The notes beneath the pieces are model-generated. The model ran no database searches. It saw nothing but the letters and a program-made list of their open reading frames with translations, and was not told the DNA's origin. From the NCBI RefSeq assembly GCF_027922365.1, contig NZ_BSFN01000003.1:337478-401477 (forward strand): 64,000 nt of DNA, written 5' to 3'. The translations under genes were made by a program, and so were the position numbers. This DNA comes from Pseudomonas turukhanskensis (GTDB taxonomy: Bacteria > Pseudomonadota > Gammaproteobacteria > Pseudomonadales > Pseudomonadaceae). Positions within the stretch are counted from its first letter, which is position 1, and each line of letters opens with the position of its first letter. Shown one piece after another: positions 42,306 to 51,259 of the stretch.

Positions 42306-43877
42306 ATGGAATGGATCGCAGACCCCACGGCCTGGCTAGGCCTGCTCACTCTGATCGTGCTGGAGTTGGTGCTCGGCATCGACAATCTGGTTTTTATCGC
42401 CATCCTCGCCGACAAACTGCCACCCGAGCAGCGTGACCGTGCGCGGGTGATCGGCCTGTCGCTAGCGCTGATCATGCGCCTGGGCCTGCTGGCCAGTATT
42501 TCCTGGATGGTGACGCTCACTGAGCCGTTGCTCGAGGTGTGGGGGAAAAGCTTCTCCGGCCGAGACCTGATCATGCTGTTCGGCGGCATTTTCCTGCTGT
42601 TCAAAGCAACCATGGAGTTGCATGAACGCCTCGAAGGCCATATTGCCGAACGCAGCGCCGGTGCTGGTTACGCCCTGTTCTGGCCCATCGTCGCGCAGAT
42701 TGTGGTGCTCGATGCGGTGTTCTCGCTCGATGCGGTGATCACTGCAGTGGGCATGGTTGAACACCTGGCCGTGATGATGATTGCGGTGGTGGTGTCTATC
42801 GGCCTGATGATCGTCGCCAGCAAACCGCTGACCGCTTTCGTCAACGCCCGCCCCACGGTGATCATGCTGTGCCTGGGCTTTTTGATGATGATCGGCTTCA
42901 GCCTCGCGGCCGAAGGCTTGGGCTTTCATATTCCCAAGGGCTACCTGTATGCCGCCATTGGCTTCTCGATTCTGATCGAGCTGTTTAACCAACTGGCCCG
43001 TCGCGGGCGCAAGCGCTCAGTGCAAGGCCAACGACCGATGCGCGCCCGAACCGCCCATGCGGTGATGCGCCTGCTCGGCGGTCGCGCGCTGAACGCCGAC
43101 GAGGTGGGCGAGGAAATCGTCGACCTGGTGGGCGGCGAAGACAGCGAGCCGGTGTTCAACCGCCGCGAGCGGGTGATGATCAGCGGCGTGCTGCAAATGG
43201 CCGAACGCCCGGTGCGCGCCGCCATGACCGCGCGTGCCGACGTGGTGTACCTCGACGTGGCCGACAGCCCGCAGGCGATCCGCGAAAAACTCATGCACTC
43301 GTCCTACTCACGCTTGCCGCTGATTCGCGAAGGGCGCATCGACGAGCCGCTGGGCTTCGTGCACAAAAAAGAACTGCTCAAGGAAATGCTCGCCGGCAAC
43401 CAGCCCGAACTGGAAACCGTGGCGCGCCAGGCCATCAACCTGCTGGAGCACTTCACCATCCTCAACGCCCTGGAACAGATGCGCCAACAGTCGACCCACA
43501 TCGCCTTTGTGGTGAGTGAATTCGGCGACTTTATCGGCATTCTGACTATGACCGACATCCTCGAATCCATCGCCGGCGAGCTGCCCGACGCCAGTGAAAT
43601 CGACGGCCCGGACATCGTCGAAGAACAGGGCGCCTACCTGGTGAGCGGCGCGCTCAACCTGAGCCTGGTGCGCGAACGTATCGGCTTCGAAGCCACCCCC
43701 ACGGACGACTACCAGACCGTGGCCGGACTGGTGATGAGTTTGCTGGATCGCCTGCCGCTGGTGGGCGACGACGTGCAGTGGGCGGGCTGGCGGTTGCAGG
43801 TGATCGCGGTAGCGGAGCGGCGGGTAGTGCGGGTGCGGCTGAGTCCGGCCGCTGGCGAGCCGCTCGGTAACCCGTAG
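42306..43877 (+). CDS. TerC family membrane protein with CBS and CorC domains
   Basis: A 523-residue membrane protein. Residues 1-230 are a TerC domain with seven helices and metal-site acids ([40 protein letters not shown]). Residues about 290-420 carry two CBS domains ([20 protein letters not shown]) and the last 90 a CorC/HlyC-type domain. TerC proteins are linked to manganese or other metal export. The ATG at 42306 has GGGGAG upstream. It stands alone; the long GC-rich leader before it could carry regulation. Confidence 0.88.
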   Translation: MEWIADPTAWLGLLTLIVLELVLGIDNLVFIAILADKLPPEQRDRARVIGLSLALIMRLGLLASISWMVTLTEPLLEVWGKSFSGRDLIMLFGGIFLLFKATMELHERLEGHIAERSAGAGYALFWPIVAQIVVLDAVFSLDAVITAVGMVEHLAVMMIAVVVSIGLMIVASKPLTAFVNARPTVIMLCLGFLMMIGFSLAAEGLGFHIPKGYLYAAIGFSILIELFNQLARRGRKRSVQGQRPMRARTAHAVMRLLGGRALNADEVGEEIVDLVGGEDSEPVFNRRERVMISGVLQMAERPVRAAMTARADVVYLDVADSPQAIREKLMHSSYSRLPLIREGRIDEPLGFVHKKELLKEMLAGNQPELETVARQAINLLEHFTILNALEQMRQQSTHIAFVVSEFGDFIGILTMTDILESIAGELPDASEIDGPDIVEEQGAYLVSGALNLSLVRERIGFEATPTDDYQTVAGLVMSLLDRLPLVGDDVQWAGWRLQVIAVAERRVVRVRLSPAAGEPLGNP

Positions 43878-43947
43878 GGCGAATATCGGCGCAGACGATA
43901 TCCGCCGTTCCACCAGACCTGCCACGGCGGATGTTGGCGCACCCTCC

Positions 43948-43974
43948 TGTAGGAGCGGCTTCAGACGCGATTGG
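43948..43974. repeat. REP-like element
   Basis: TGTAGGAGCGGCTTCAGACG and the following CGATTGG match the Pseudomonas REP consensus. It lies 70 bases past the TerC-like gene, as REP units usually do. Confidence 0.75.
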
Positions 43975-44008
43975 CCAGGCCTGAAAAAGGCAACCCGCAA
44001 GCCAGCAG

Positions 44009-44034
44009 AAAAGGGGACAGAATCCGTCCCCTTT
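44009..44034. repeat. Core-deleted remnant of the 84-bp element
   Basis: AAAAGGGGACAG is directly joined to AATCCGTCCCCTTT: the two ends without any core. It still forms a hairpin and sits 30 bases past the stop of the convergent secreted-protein gene. Confidence 0.75.
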
Positions 44035-44063
44035 CTCCTTCACAAATGACTATGGCTATCCGC

Positions 44064-45302
44064 TCACTGCGGCCCTTCGCCTGCGTTCTCCTTCGCCGGA
44101 AAACGCACATACAACTGCTGCGCAAACGCCCTCAAAGCCGCGAATTCTTTGAGGTTCGGCTGGTAGTCCATACGCTTGGGCCACAGCTGCGCCGCGGTTT
44201 TATGCCAATACAAAATGGCATCGTGCCCGGCAATCGAGTCGGGCACCTGGCGGCGGGTGAATTCCCACGGTTCGCCGTTCACCCAACGCCATTCGCGGCT
44301 GACGTCGTCGGGTTCATCCATGGTGTAGGCCTTCACCAACTGGCCGTCGGCAAAGTTGTAGAAATAGCGCATATAGCTTTCATCGCCGGTGCCGGTCAGC
44401 CAGATGGTGCACACCTCGCCACTGGGTTTGCTGGTGACGTACACCTCGGTTTTATGCTGGTACGGCCAGCCCACCGCAGGCGGCAGCGTGGCGTAGTAGG
44501 TGCTGTTCACGTAGCTCTGTTGCTCGGGAATGGCGCAGTAGTCGCTGAGGTCGTTATTGCCCCGTGCCGCGTTCCAGACCCAGCGGTTGTCGGGCGTTGG
44601 AATCGCCGGAAACGTACTGAGCAGGTCGTGGCTGACCATTTGCTGCTCGTCAGCAAAATGCCCGCGAATCCGCGCGATCACCGTATCGCGGTTCGACCAG
44701 GTGGTTTCATCGCCCAGCCGCAACCCGCAATCCGCCACCCCAGGGTGGGCTTTCGCGCCGCGTGAGTAGCTGAGCACCACGCCATCGGCCAGTACCTCGC
44801 CGTGATCGACGTCGTCGGCGTAACAGCTCAGGCGAATATCCATGCGCTGGTCCTCGCAGCCTTTTGCGCACGTCATATAGGCCAGCACCAGATCGGCGAT
44901 GGCGAACGTGCCACCGTGATCCTCAATCACCGGGGCGACGTCCAGGTTCAACGTGTTCGGGCCGGCCGCTTTCATTTGTGCGGCCGGCAGCATGCGTTGC
45001 ACCTCACGGTTGCGCGTGACGGTGCAGGTTTTGAATGACGGCACTATGGATCCGAAGCGCGAGGGCGTGGCGCAGTTGGCGCGCGAGGTGGTGGTTTCAG
45101 TGGTATTGGGCGAGCCCTCCACCAGTGGTCGATAGCTGACATACACCTTGACCCGCCATTGGCTCAGCGGCGGGGCAGCGGGGTCCAGCACGCGCACGCT
45201 GACCCGATGGTTTTCCGGAGCCAGGCTTTGGGCCACGCACAACGTTGAAGCGCCGAGGCCGGCTATGAGCAAGAGGGCGAGCCAGGGCAGGCGGGTTTTC
45301 AT
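44064..45302 (-). CDS. Hypothetical secreted protein
   Basis: A 412-residue protein with a signal peptide (LPWLALLLIAGLGASTLCVA) and no recognised domain. The mature part is rich in Cys pairs (YMTCAKGCEDQRMDIRLSCY, ADCGLRL), Trp and Tyr, suggesting a folded periplasmic protein with disulfides. It stands alone between convergent neighbours. The RNA end is close to the repeat remnant at 44009. Confidence 0.7.
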   Translation of the reverse strand: MKTRLPWLALLLIAGLGASTLCVAQSLAPENHRVSVRVLDPAAPPLSQWRVKVYVSYRPLVEGSPNTTETTTSRANCATPSRFGSIVPSFKTCTVTRNREVQRMLPAAQMKAAGPNTLNLDVAPVIEDHGGTFAIADLVLAYMTCAKGCEDQRMDIRLSCYADDVDHGEVLADGVVLSYSRGAKAHPGVADCGLRLGDETTWSNRDTVIARIRGHFADEQQMVSHDLLSTFPAIPTPDNRWVWNAARGNNDLSDYCAIPEQQSYVNSTYYATLPPAVGWPYQHKTEVYVTSKPSGEVCTIWLTGTGDESYMRYFYNFADGQLVKAYTMDEPDDVSREWRWVNGEPWEFTRRQVPDSIAGHDAILYWHKTAAQLWPKRMDYQPNLKEFAALRAFAQQLYVRFPAKENAGEGPQ

Positions 45303-45555
45303 GGGGCAGGGGACCGTTGGCGGCGAGTGGGTGGGTTTAGTGGGATTCGACCAATCGTGCCATCCATGAAGACGCCAATAGCCAAAACAGCACCGCAGTA
45401 AACACAGTGCGTGGTTCTAAAAAAGCAAATGAAGGCATTTATTCGCCACAGGACCGCTTTGGCCGAAGACTGTGCATGTATTGGACAGCCAATCGGCCAA
45501 TAACGAAACCCCTGCATACAACCGCCAGCACCGAGTCCAAACGCCTCAGCCGGCC
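45303..45555. other. Gap with GGCCAAT palindrome-like relics
   Basis: About 250 bases. TTGGCCGAAGACTG (about 45459) and CAATCGGCCAATAACG (about 45488) resemble arms of the palindromic motif seen in the 35-40 kb patch. No gene. Confidence 0.4.
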
Positions 45556-46011
45556 TCAGCGTTCGACGTAGAGGTAGCCAGTAAAATCGATGCTGTGCCA
45601 AACCATAGAGGTTGCCGTACTACGGACAATTTCCAACTTGTTCTCCATCGCGGACTTGAAGACAACCTCACTCCCGGAGCAGGTATAAGGAAAGTCCTGC
45701 TTGATGAAGCCGTCGTTCTCCACCATCCCATCCGGGGAAAACGTCCATTTCTGCGAGTCGCTGGCGATAAGGTCTTTGTCCAGCACCTCCGAGATATGCG
45801 TTAACCGCCAGTGCCCCAGCAGTGGATGGTCGCAACCCGGTGGATTAAGGCTTGCGCCCTTGGGGGCCGACTTTTGTTCCGTCTGAATCTGCCCGCTCTC
45901 ACAAGGCTGCGCTTGAAAAGTGGTTTTCCCGTCAGGGGTTTTGCAACTGTAGACCTGAGCGTTGGAATAGCTGGCCCATAGAGCCAGAGCGAACAGCATT
46001 GCGTATTTCAT
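45556..46011 (-). CDS. DUF4124-type secreted protein
   Basis: A 151-residue exported protein. The signal peptide (MKYAMLFALALWASYSNA) is followed by QVYSCKTPDGKTTFQAQPC, the DUF4124 repeat with its two Cys, and a lipocalin-like C-terminal domain (WTFSPDGMVENDGFIKQDFP). It probably acts in the periplasm; the role is unknown. The ATG at 46011 begins the signal. Confidence 0.75.
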   Translation of the reverse strand: MKYAMLFALALWASYSNAQVYSCKTPDGKTTFQAQPCESGQIQTEQKSAPKGASLNPPGCDHPLLGHWRLTHISEVLDKDLIASDSQKWTFSPDGMVENDGFIKQDFPYTCSGSEVVFKSAMENKLEIVRSTATSMVWHSIDFTGYLYVER

Positions 46012-46264
46012 AGGCACTCCTTTGCACACACACAGATAAGGCAGACGGTATCAGACGATTTGCCAGGTTCCCCTCAAGCAACGGGTAGGGTGCCCCGTCC
46101 TCAAAACAAACCCATTCTTTCAGGTCATCTGCACGAGTCGTTCAATCTGCACAAAGGGCACATGCTTTACAAACAAAGAAATCCGCAGGTGTTGTGCGCG
46201 TCACACCTGAACACCTGCGCCATCACCCGCCGGGCGGCGTCCGTCAACGCCGCCCGCAAAAGCA

Positions 46265-47848
46265 CTAAATAACGTAAAAACCATGGGTGCCGTCGCGCCC
46301 CAGTTGCGCCACCAGGCCGTACTCCCAGTCGAGGTATCCCTGCATGGCGGCCACCGGGTTGTCGGTGCCTTCGTAGGGGCGGCGATAGCGGTCGATACGC
46401 GGCGAGGCAAGGTGGGTTTCGCCGTGTTCCAGCGCCTGGCCCGCTTCGATCCAGGCACCGGTGCCGCCTTCCAGTACGTGCACGGGCACCTGGGTCAGGG
46501 CCTGCAAATCAGCCGCGGCAAAGCGTGCGAGCAGGCTGCTGCCGCAGGTGAGTACGTAGCGTTCGGCTACCGGCAAATGCTCCAGGGCCTCGCGCAAGTG
46601 GGCTCGGAGCACCCAATGCGCACCGGGGATATGGCGTTTGACGTAGTTGGCGCTGGCGGTGAAATCGAGCACCAGTGTGCCGGGCGTTTGCTGCCAGGCG
46701 CGCAAGGTGGCTACGCTGATTTCGGCTACCGCCGGTACGGGCGGCAGCGGCGCCTGCCAGGGGCCGATGGCGTCGAACCGTTCGGCCGGTTGGGGGGCCA
46801 GCGCCCACACCTCCCAGCCCATTTGCGCGAGCCAGGACGCGCTCATTTTTGCCCGTACCCCCTCGCTGTCCACCAGCACCACGCGTGCACCACGCACGCT
46901 GGCGACGTGGTCGGTTTCCTGCACCAACTGGCCGCCTTCTACCCAGCGCGCAGTGGGTAAATGCCCCGCCTCGTATTCGGCCGCGGTGCGCACGTCAAAC
47001 ACATAGGTGGTGCGGCTGCTGTCGGCTTGCCACTGCTGCAGAACTTCCAGGCTGACCTCGGCAACGCCGGCTTTTTCGGCCACCTGTTGCGCGGCTTTTC
47101 GGGCGGCATCGAGGTGGCTGGGCGGCGTCAGTTCAAAGCGGCGGTTCTGCCCGTGCTCCAGGGTTTGCCCGGCAAGGGTCCAGCCGATGGTGCCGTTGCG
47201 CAGTGCGGCGACCTTGTTGGGGATGCCGGCATTCACCAGCGACTGGGTGCCAATGATGCTGCGGGTGCGCCCGGCGCAATTGACGATCACCTGAGTGGCC
47301 GGGTTCGGCGCCAGCTCACGCACGCGCAGTAGCAATTCGGCCCCCGGAACGCTGATGGAGCCGGGAATGTTCATGGTCTGGTATTCGTCGAAGCGCCGCG
47401 CATCCAGCACCACCACATCGGCCTGGGCGGTCAGCAGCGCCTGTACCTCTTCAGCCCCGAGAGACGGCGTATGACGCTGGCTTTCGACCAGCTCGCCAAA
47501 CGCCTTGCTCGGCACGTTTACGTCCTGGAACAGCTCGCCACCGGCCGCCTGCCAGCCACGCAGCCCACCGGCCAGCAAGGCCACGTTGCTGTAGCCCAAC
47601 GCGTGCAGGCGTTGGGCCGCACGCTCGGCCAGGCCTTCGCCATTGTCGTAGACGGTAATCGGCGTATGGCGAAGCGGCACGCGGGCAAAAATTTCCAGCT
47701 CCAGTTTCGACAAGGGTAGGTTGGCGGCGAACAGCGGGTGGGCTTCGGCGAACGGCGCTTCTTCGCGCACGTCCAGCAAGGCCAGTTCCTCGCGGGCGAG
47801 CAGGGCGGTACGCAGGTCGGCATAGCTACGTTGGGAGAATTCACTCAT
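46265..47848 (-). CDS. Four-domain rhodanese protein
   Basis: A 527-residue protein made of four rhodanese-like domains (about 1-110, 130-235, 270-360 and 395-500). Domains 2 and 4 carry a clear active-site Cys (IVNCAGRTRS and VLTCGSSLLARF); domains 1 and 3 do not, so they are probably structural. Multi-domain rhodaneses move sulfane sulfur from thiosulfate or persulfides. The gene overlaps the cysteine-dioxygenase-type gene by four bases and follows it, a pairing seen in Pseudomonas for oxidation of sulfur amino acids and related thiols. Confidence 0.88.
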   Translation of the reverse strand: MSEFSQRSYADLRTALLAREELALLDVREEAPFAEAHPLFAANLPLSKLELEIFARVPLRHTPITVYDNGEGLAERAAQRLHALGYSNVALLAGGLRGWQAAGGELFQDVNVPSKAFGELVESQRHTPSLGAEEVQALLTAQADVVVLDARRFDEYQTMNIPGSISVPGAELLLRVRELAPNPATQVIVNCAGRTRSIIGTQSLVNAGIPNKVAALRNGTIGWTLAGQTLEHGQNRRFELTPPSHLDAARKAAQQVAEKAGVAEVSLEVLQQWQADSSRTTYVFDVRTAAEYEAGHLPTARWVEGGQLVQETDHVASVRGARVVLVDSEGVRAKMSASWLAQMGWEVWALAPQPAERFDAIGPWQAPLPPVPAVAEISVATLRAWQQTPGTLVLDFTASANYVKRHIPGAHWVLRAHLREALEHLPVAERYVLTCGSSLLARFAAADLQALTQVPVHVLEGGTGAWIEAGQALEHGETHLASPRIDRYRRPYEGTDNPVAAMQGYLDWEYGLVAQLGRDGTHGFYVI

Positions 47849-48453
47849 GGCGCGGGGTTCTCTTTGGACAGGTCCCAGATATTGGGCAAGTGTTGGTTGG
47901 AATAACCGGAGATAAAGGCCTTCTCGCTGCCGTCGGCCAGGTACACCGCGCGCTGCAAGGCGCCGATGTTGCCGCCATAGACATGAATGCTGATGGAGGG
48001 GCGGTCGCTGAAGGCGTTGCGCACTTGATGGATATCGCCAATGCGCGGCGACACCGCTTCCACCTGGCCTGGCAGCAACCGTTGCAGCGTGCCGAGGGCG
48101 TGCAGGGCGCCGCTGCTGTCACGCCGAAACGCCTGGGCGTCTTCTGCGCCGCGCAGCATGCCGATCAGCCCCCACACGCGGTGGTCGTGCACCGGCGTCG
48201 CCTGGCCCGGGCCCCAGACAAAACTCACCACACTGAAGCGCTGCGCCGAATCCACGTGCAGCACGTATTGTTGGTAACGCTCGGGGCTGGGTTGGGCGAA
48301 CTCGGCAGGCAGCCAATCGTCGTGGCTGACCAACTCGCTCAGCAACCGAGCGCCGCGCTCAAGCAAAACCGGCTCCTCGGGTTGCGTGTGCAACAGTTCG
48401 GCCAATGCGCCGATAAAGCCGCGTAAACGTGCGGCATTTACATTTTGTGCCAT
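47845..48453 (-). CDS. Cysteine-dioxygenase family cupin
   Basis: A 202-residue thiol dioxygenase. The iron ligands are three His: His89 and His91 (TPVHDHRVWGLIGML) and His142 (GDIHQVRN). Such enzymes oxidise cysteine, 3-mercaptopropionate or a related thiol to the sulfinate. It overlaps the rhodanese gene by four bases. It is divergent from a LysR regulator about 100 bases away, which probably controls both genes. Confidence 0.87.
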   Translation of the reverse strand: MAQNVNAARLRGFIGALAELLHTQPEEPVLLERGARLLSELVSHDDWLPAEFAQPSPERYQQYVLHVDSAQRFSVVSFVWGPGQATPVHDHRVWGLIGMLRGAEDAQAFRRDSSGALHALGTLQRLLPGQVEAVSPRIGDIHQVRNAFSDRPSISIHVYGGNIGALQRAVYLADGSEKAFISGYSNQHLPNIWDLSKENPAP

Positions 48454-48549
48454 GGTTCCCTCCAGTTGGTGAAGTTGCTGTACACCCTGAAGGCGAAAGG
48501 TATTATTCTTATCTGGTATTTTTCCACTACTTTATTATGTGAAAAAAGA

Positions 48550-49440
48550 ATGAAGATAGACGATATCGATGCGTTCGTGGCGGTCATCCGTTGTCAGTCC
48601 ATCAGTCAGGCTGCGGAAACATTGCAGCTCACCCAGCCGGCGATCACCCGGCGGGTGCAGAACTTCGAGGACGACTTGGGCGCCAACCTGCTGGACCGCA
48701 ACACCAAACCCCTCAAGCCCACTTCGCTGGGCATGCGCGTGTACGAACAGTGCCTCAACGTGCAGCGCGAGATGGGTGCGTTGCGTGAGCTGGTGCTAAG
48801 CGATTCGGCCCCCACCGGCACCCTGCGCCTGGGCGTGCCGCAGACCATTGGCGACGTGGTGTTGCTGGATGCCCTGAGCCAGTTGAAAACCCTGTATCCG
48901 GAGCTCCAGGCGCAGGTGTCCACCGGTTGGGGCAGCCATTTGCTGGGCAAGATCGAGAACGGTGAGCTCGATGCCGTGGCGGCCTTGTTTCCGGCGGGCA
49001 AGGTATTCCCCGAAGGCATGGTCGGCCGCTCGCTGGCGCGGATGAACCTGGTGGTGGTCGCCGCCAAGGACGAGGTGCGTAAACGCAGCTACAAGCTGGC
49101 CGACTGTTACCAGCGCGGCTGGGTGTTGAACCCCGACGGTTGTGGTTTCCGCGCGGGCTTGCAGCGCGCGCTAAGTGCCGAGGGGCTGTCGCTGAAGGTC
49201 AATCTGGAAACCTTTGGCACGGAGTTGCAGTTGGGCTTGATCGCCAACGGGCTGGGGTACGGCTTGGTGCCGATGCCGTTGCTGGAAAACAGCAGCCACC
49301 GCGCGCGGCTGGCGGTGGTGCCGGTGAGTGATTTCAAACCGGTGATTGACCTGTGGTTGGTGCACCCGCGCTTTCTCGGCAACCTGCAAGTGCCGGTTAG
49401 CGAGTTTGGCGAGATGGTGGCGCAGCGCGTAGGGGCATAA
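48550..49440 (+). CDS. LysR-type transcriptional regulator
   Basis: A 296-residue LysR protein. The N-terminal helix-turn-helix (MKIDDIDAFVAVIRCQSISQ, AAETLQLTQPAITRRVQNFE) is followed by a substrate-binding domain (LRLGVPQTIGDVVLLDALSQ, GLIANGLGYGLVPM). It is divergent from the dioxygenase/rhodanese pair. The intergenic region is AT-rich and suited to a LysR operator. The start at 48550 follows an A-rich GA site; the longer frame reads upstream sequence. Confidence 0.87.
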   Translation: MKIDDIDAFVAVIRCQSISQAAETLQLTQPAITRRVQNFEDDLGANLLDRNTKPLKPTSLGMRVYEQCLNVQREMGALRELVLSDSAPTGTLRLGVPQTIGDVVLLDALSQLKTLYPELQAQVSTGWGSHLLGKIENGELDAVAALFPAGKVFPEGMVGRSLARMNLVVVAAKDEVRKRSYKLADCYQRGWVLNPDGCGFRAGLQRALSAEGLSLKVNLETFGTELQLGLIANGLGYGLVPMPLLENSSHRARLAVVPVSDFKPVIDLWLVHPRFLGNLQVPVSEFGEMVAQRVGA

Positions 49441-49486
49441 GGGCATGGCGGCGTACCGCGCACTCCGCCGTTCCCAGCCCGTTCCA

Positions 49487-49513
49487 TGTAGGAGAGGCTT
49501 CAGCCTCGATTCC
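49487..49513. repeat. REP-like element
   Basis: TGTAGGAGAGGCTTCAGCCT and following CGATTCC match the Pseudomonas REP. It follows the LysR gene by 46 bases. Confidence 0.75.
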
Positions 49514-49703
49514 TGGAAACGTTGACCTCGGCATATCTAATCCAACTAAATATTACTATTGGACATAACGTTGTTCGCTATAAATGCGCAAAATACATAT
49601 TAGCTTAGAATTAAAACGAATTTCACGACGCTTTCTTATGTAGTTAGCATGGCTTTGCCGTGGGGTGCTGGTGGCTCCATTTGCTGACTTATAGGGAGAT
49701 GTC
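49514..49703 (+). promoter_or_regulatory. AT-rich leader of the ABC transporter run
   Basis: This stretch is much more AT-rich than the genes on either side and lies directly before a long same-strand run. It probably carries the promoter of the transporter operon. I could not place -35/-10 boxes with confidence. Confidence 0.45.
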
Positions 49704-50495
49704 ATGTCGCTGCGATCGCATAGTCGCTGGCCGTTCTGGCGCAATTTGGGCGCACGGTTGCTCAGCCCGTTGCTGCTGTTGCTGCTCTGGGAAGCGGCGT
49801 CGCAAAGCGGCGTGTTGCCGGCACGAATTATTGCGGCGCCCAGCGCCATCGGCGGCACGTTGTGGCAAATGCTGGCCAGCGGCGAGTTGGCTGGGCATTT
49901 GTGGGTGTCGCTGATCCGCGCACTCAGTGGTCTGGCAATTGGCGTCAGTGTCGGCGCCTCGCTGGCGTTGGTCGCCGGGCTGTCACGCGGCGGTGAGCTG
50001 GCGATCGACTCGCCTATGCAAATGCTGCGTACCTTGCCGTTTCTGGCCATCGTGCCGTTGTTCATCTTGTGGTTCGGGGTTGGCGAGACACCGAAAATCG
50101 CCCTCATCGCACTGGGCACCACCTTTCCTGTTTACCTCACCTTGTTTGCCGGCATCCGTGGCCTTGATCCGAAGCTGATCGAAGCCGCCACGCTGTTTGG
50201 TCTCAACCGCCGCGAGCGGGTCTGGCACGTGATTCTGCCGGGCGCCTTGCCGTCGTTTTTTGTTGGTTTGCGTTATGCCTTTGGCATCAGTTGGCTGGGG
50301 CTGGTGGTGGTCGAGCAGATCAACGCAACCGCCGGCATCGGTTATCTGGTCAACGACGCGCGCGACTTTATGCGCACCGACGTCATCGTTATCTGCCTGC
50401 TGGTGTACAGCGTGCTGGGCCTGGGCATCGATGCCCTGGTGCGCGGGCTGGAGCGTTTCACCCTGGCCTGGCGACCAGCGTTTATCAGGAGTTGA
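49704..50495 (+). CDS. ABC transporter permease, sulfonate/nitrate/taurine type
   Basis: A 263-residue inner-membrane permease of the SsuC/TauC class, six helices. The EAA loop is present (IEAATLFGLNRRERVWHVIL). It pairs with the next gene, an ATPase, and with one or both binding proteins downstream. Such transporters bring in aliphatic sulfonates, taurine, nitrate or related small compounds; the sulfur-linked neighbours point to sulfonates. An ATG at 49704 with GGGAG upstream supports the start. Confidence 0.87.
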   Translation: MSLRSHSRWPFWRNLGARLLSPLLLLLLWEAASQSGVLPARIIAAPSAIGGTLWQMLASGELAGHLWVSLIRALSGLAIGVSVGASLALVAGLSRGGELAIDSPMQMLRTLPFLAIVPLFILWFGVGETPKIALIALGTTFPVYLTLFAGIRGLDPKLIEAATLFGLNRRERVWHVILPGALPSFFVGLRYAFGISWLGLVVVEQINATAGIGYLVNDARDFMRTDVIVICLLVYSVLGLGIDALVRGLERFTLAWRPAFIRS

Positions 50496-50497
50496 AC

Positions 50498-51259
50498 ATG
50501 CCTCGTAGTGCTTCAGTGGCGGCGGTGTCGGTACGCCAGGCGGTTCGCCAATTTGGTGAGCAGCGGATTCTCGATGGGTTGGACCTGGACATTGGCGCCG
50601 GTCAGTTCGTGGCCCTGCTCGGCCGCAGTGGTTCGGGCAAGACCACCTTGCTGCGCGCACTGGCCGGGCTGGACCGCATTGATGGCGGCCAGCTGCAGGT
50701 GCCGCAAGCCCGCGCTGCGGTGTTTCAGGAGCCTCGGTTAATGCCGTGGAAGCGTGCCTGGCGCAATGTCAGCCTCGGGCTGCGCGGCGCCAACCCCGAA
50801 GCGCGGGCGCGGGCGGCCATGGAGGAGGTGGGCTTGCAGCATCGTCTGTCGGCCTGGCCCGGCACCTTGTCCGGTGGCGAGGCGCAGCGTGTGGCATTGG
50901 CCCGGGCACTGGTGCGCGAGCCCAAGTTGCTGCTGCTCGATGAACCCTTCGCCGCGCTGGATGCGCTGACCCGCATTCGTATGCAGCAGCTGGTGCTGGA
51001 GTTGTGGCGCAAACACGCGCCGGCGGTATTGCTGGTGACCCATGACGTGGATGAAGCCGTGCTGCTGGCCGACCGCGTGCTGGTGTTGGACCGGGGCCGC
51101 ATTGTCGACGACCTGCACATCGCCCAGCCGCGCCCGCGCGAGATTGCCACCCGCCACTTGCAGGAGGTGCGCCGCCACTTGCTCGGTTTGCTTGGCGTGG
51201 AAAGCAACGCTGAGCCGGCGCCCAATCATTCCTTTTACCTGACAGGGACCCACCGATGA
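50498..51259 (+). CDS. ABC transporter ATPase, sulfonate type
   Basis: A 253-residue ABC ATPase of the SsuB class. Walker A is GRSGSGKTT, the signature is LSGGEAQRVALARAL, Walker B is LLLLDEPFAALDALTR, and the H-loop is THDVDEA. The ATG at 50498 lies two bases after the permease stop with AGGAG in the permease tail. It energises import by the permease. The stop overlaps the next start by four bases. Confidence 0.92.
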   Translation: MPRSASVAAVSVRQAVRQFGEQRILDGLDLDIGAGQFVALLGRSGSGKTTLLRALAGLDRIDGGQLQVPQARAAVFQEPRLMPWKRAWRNVSLGLRGANPEARARAAMEEVGLQHRLSAWPGTLSGGEAQRVALARALVREPKLLLLDEPFAALDALTRIRMQQLVLELWRKHAPAVLLVTHDVDEAVLLADRVLVLDRGRIVDDLHIAQPRPREIATRHLQEVRRHLLGLLGVESNAEPAPNHSFYLTGTHR

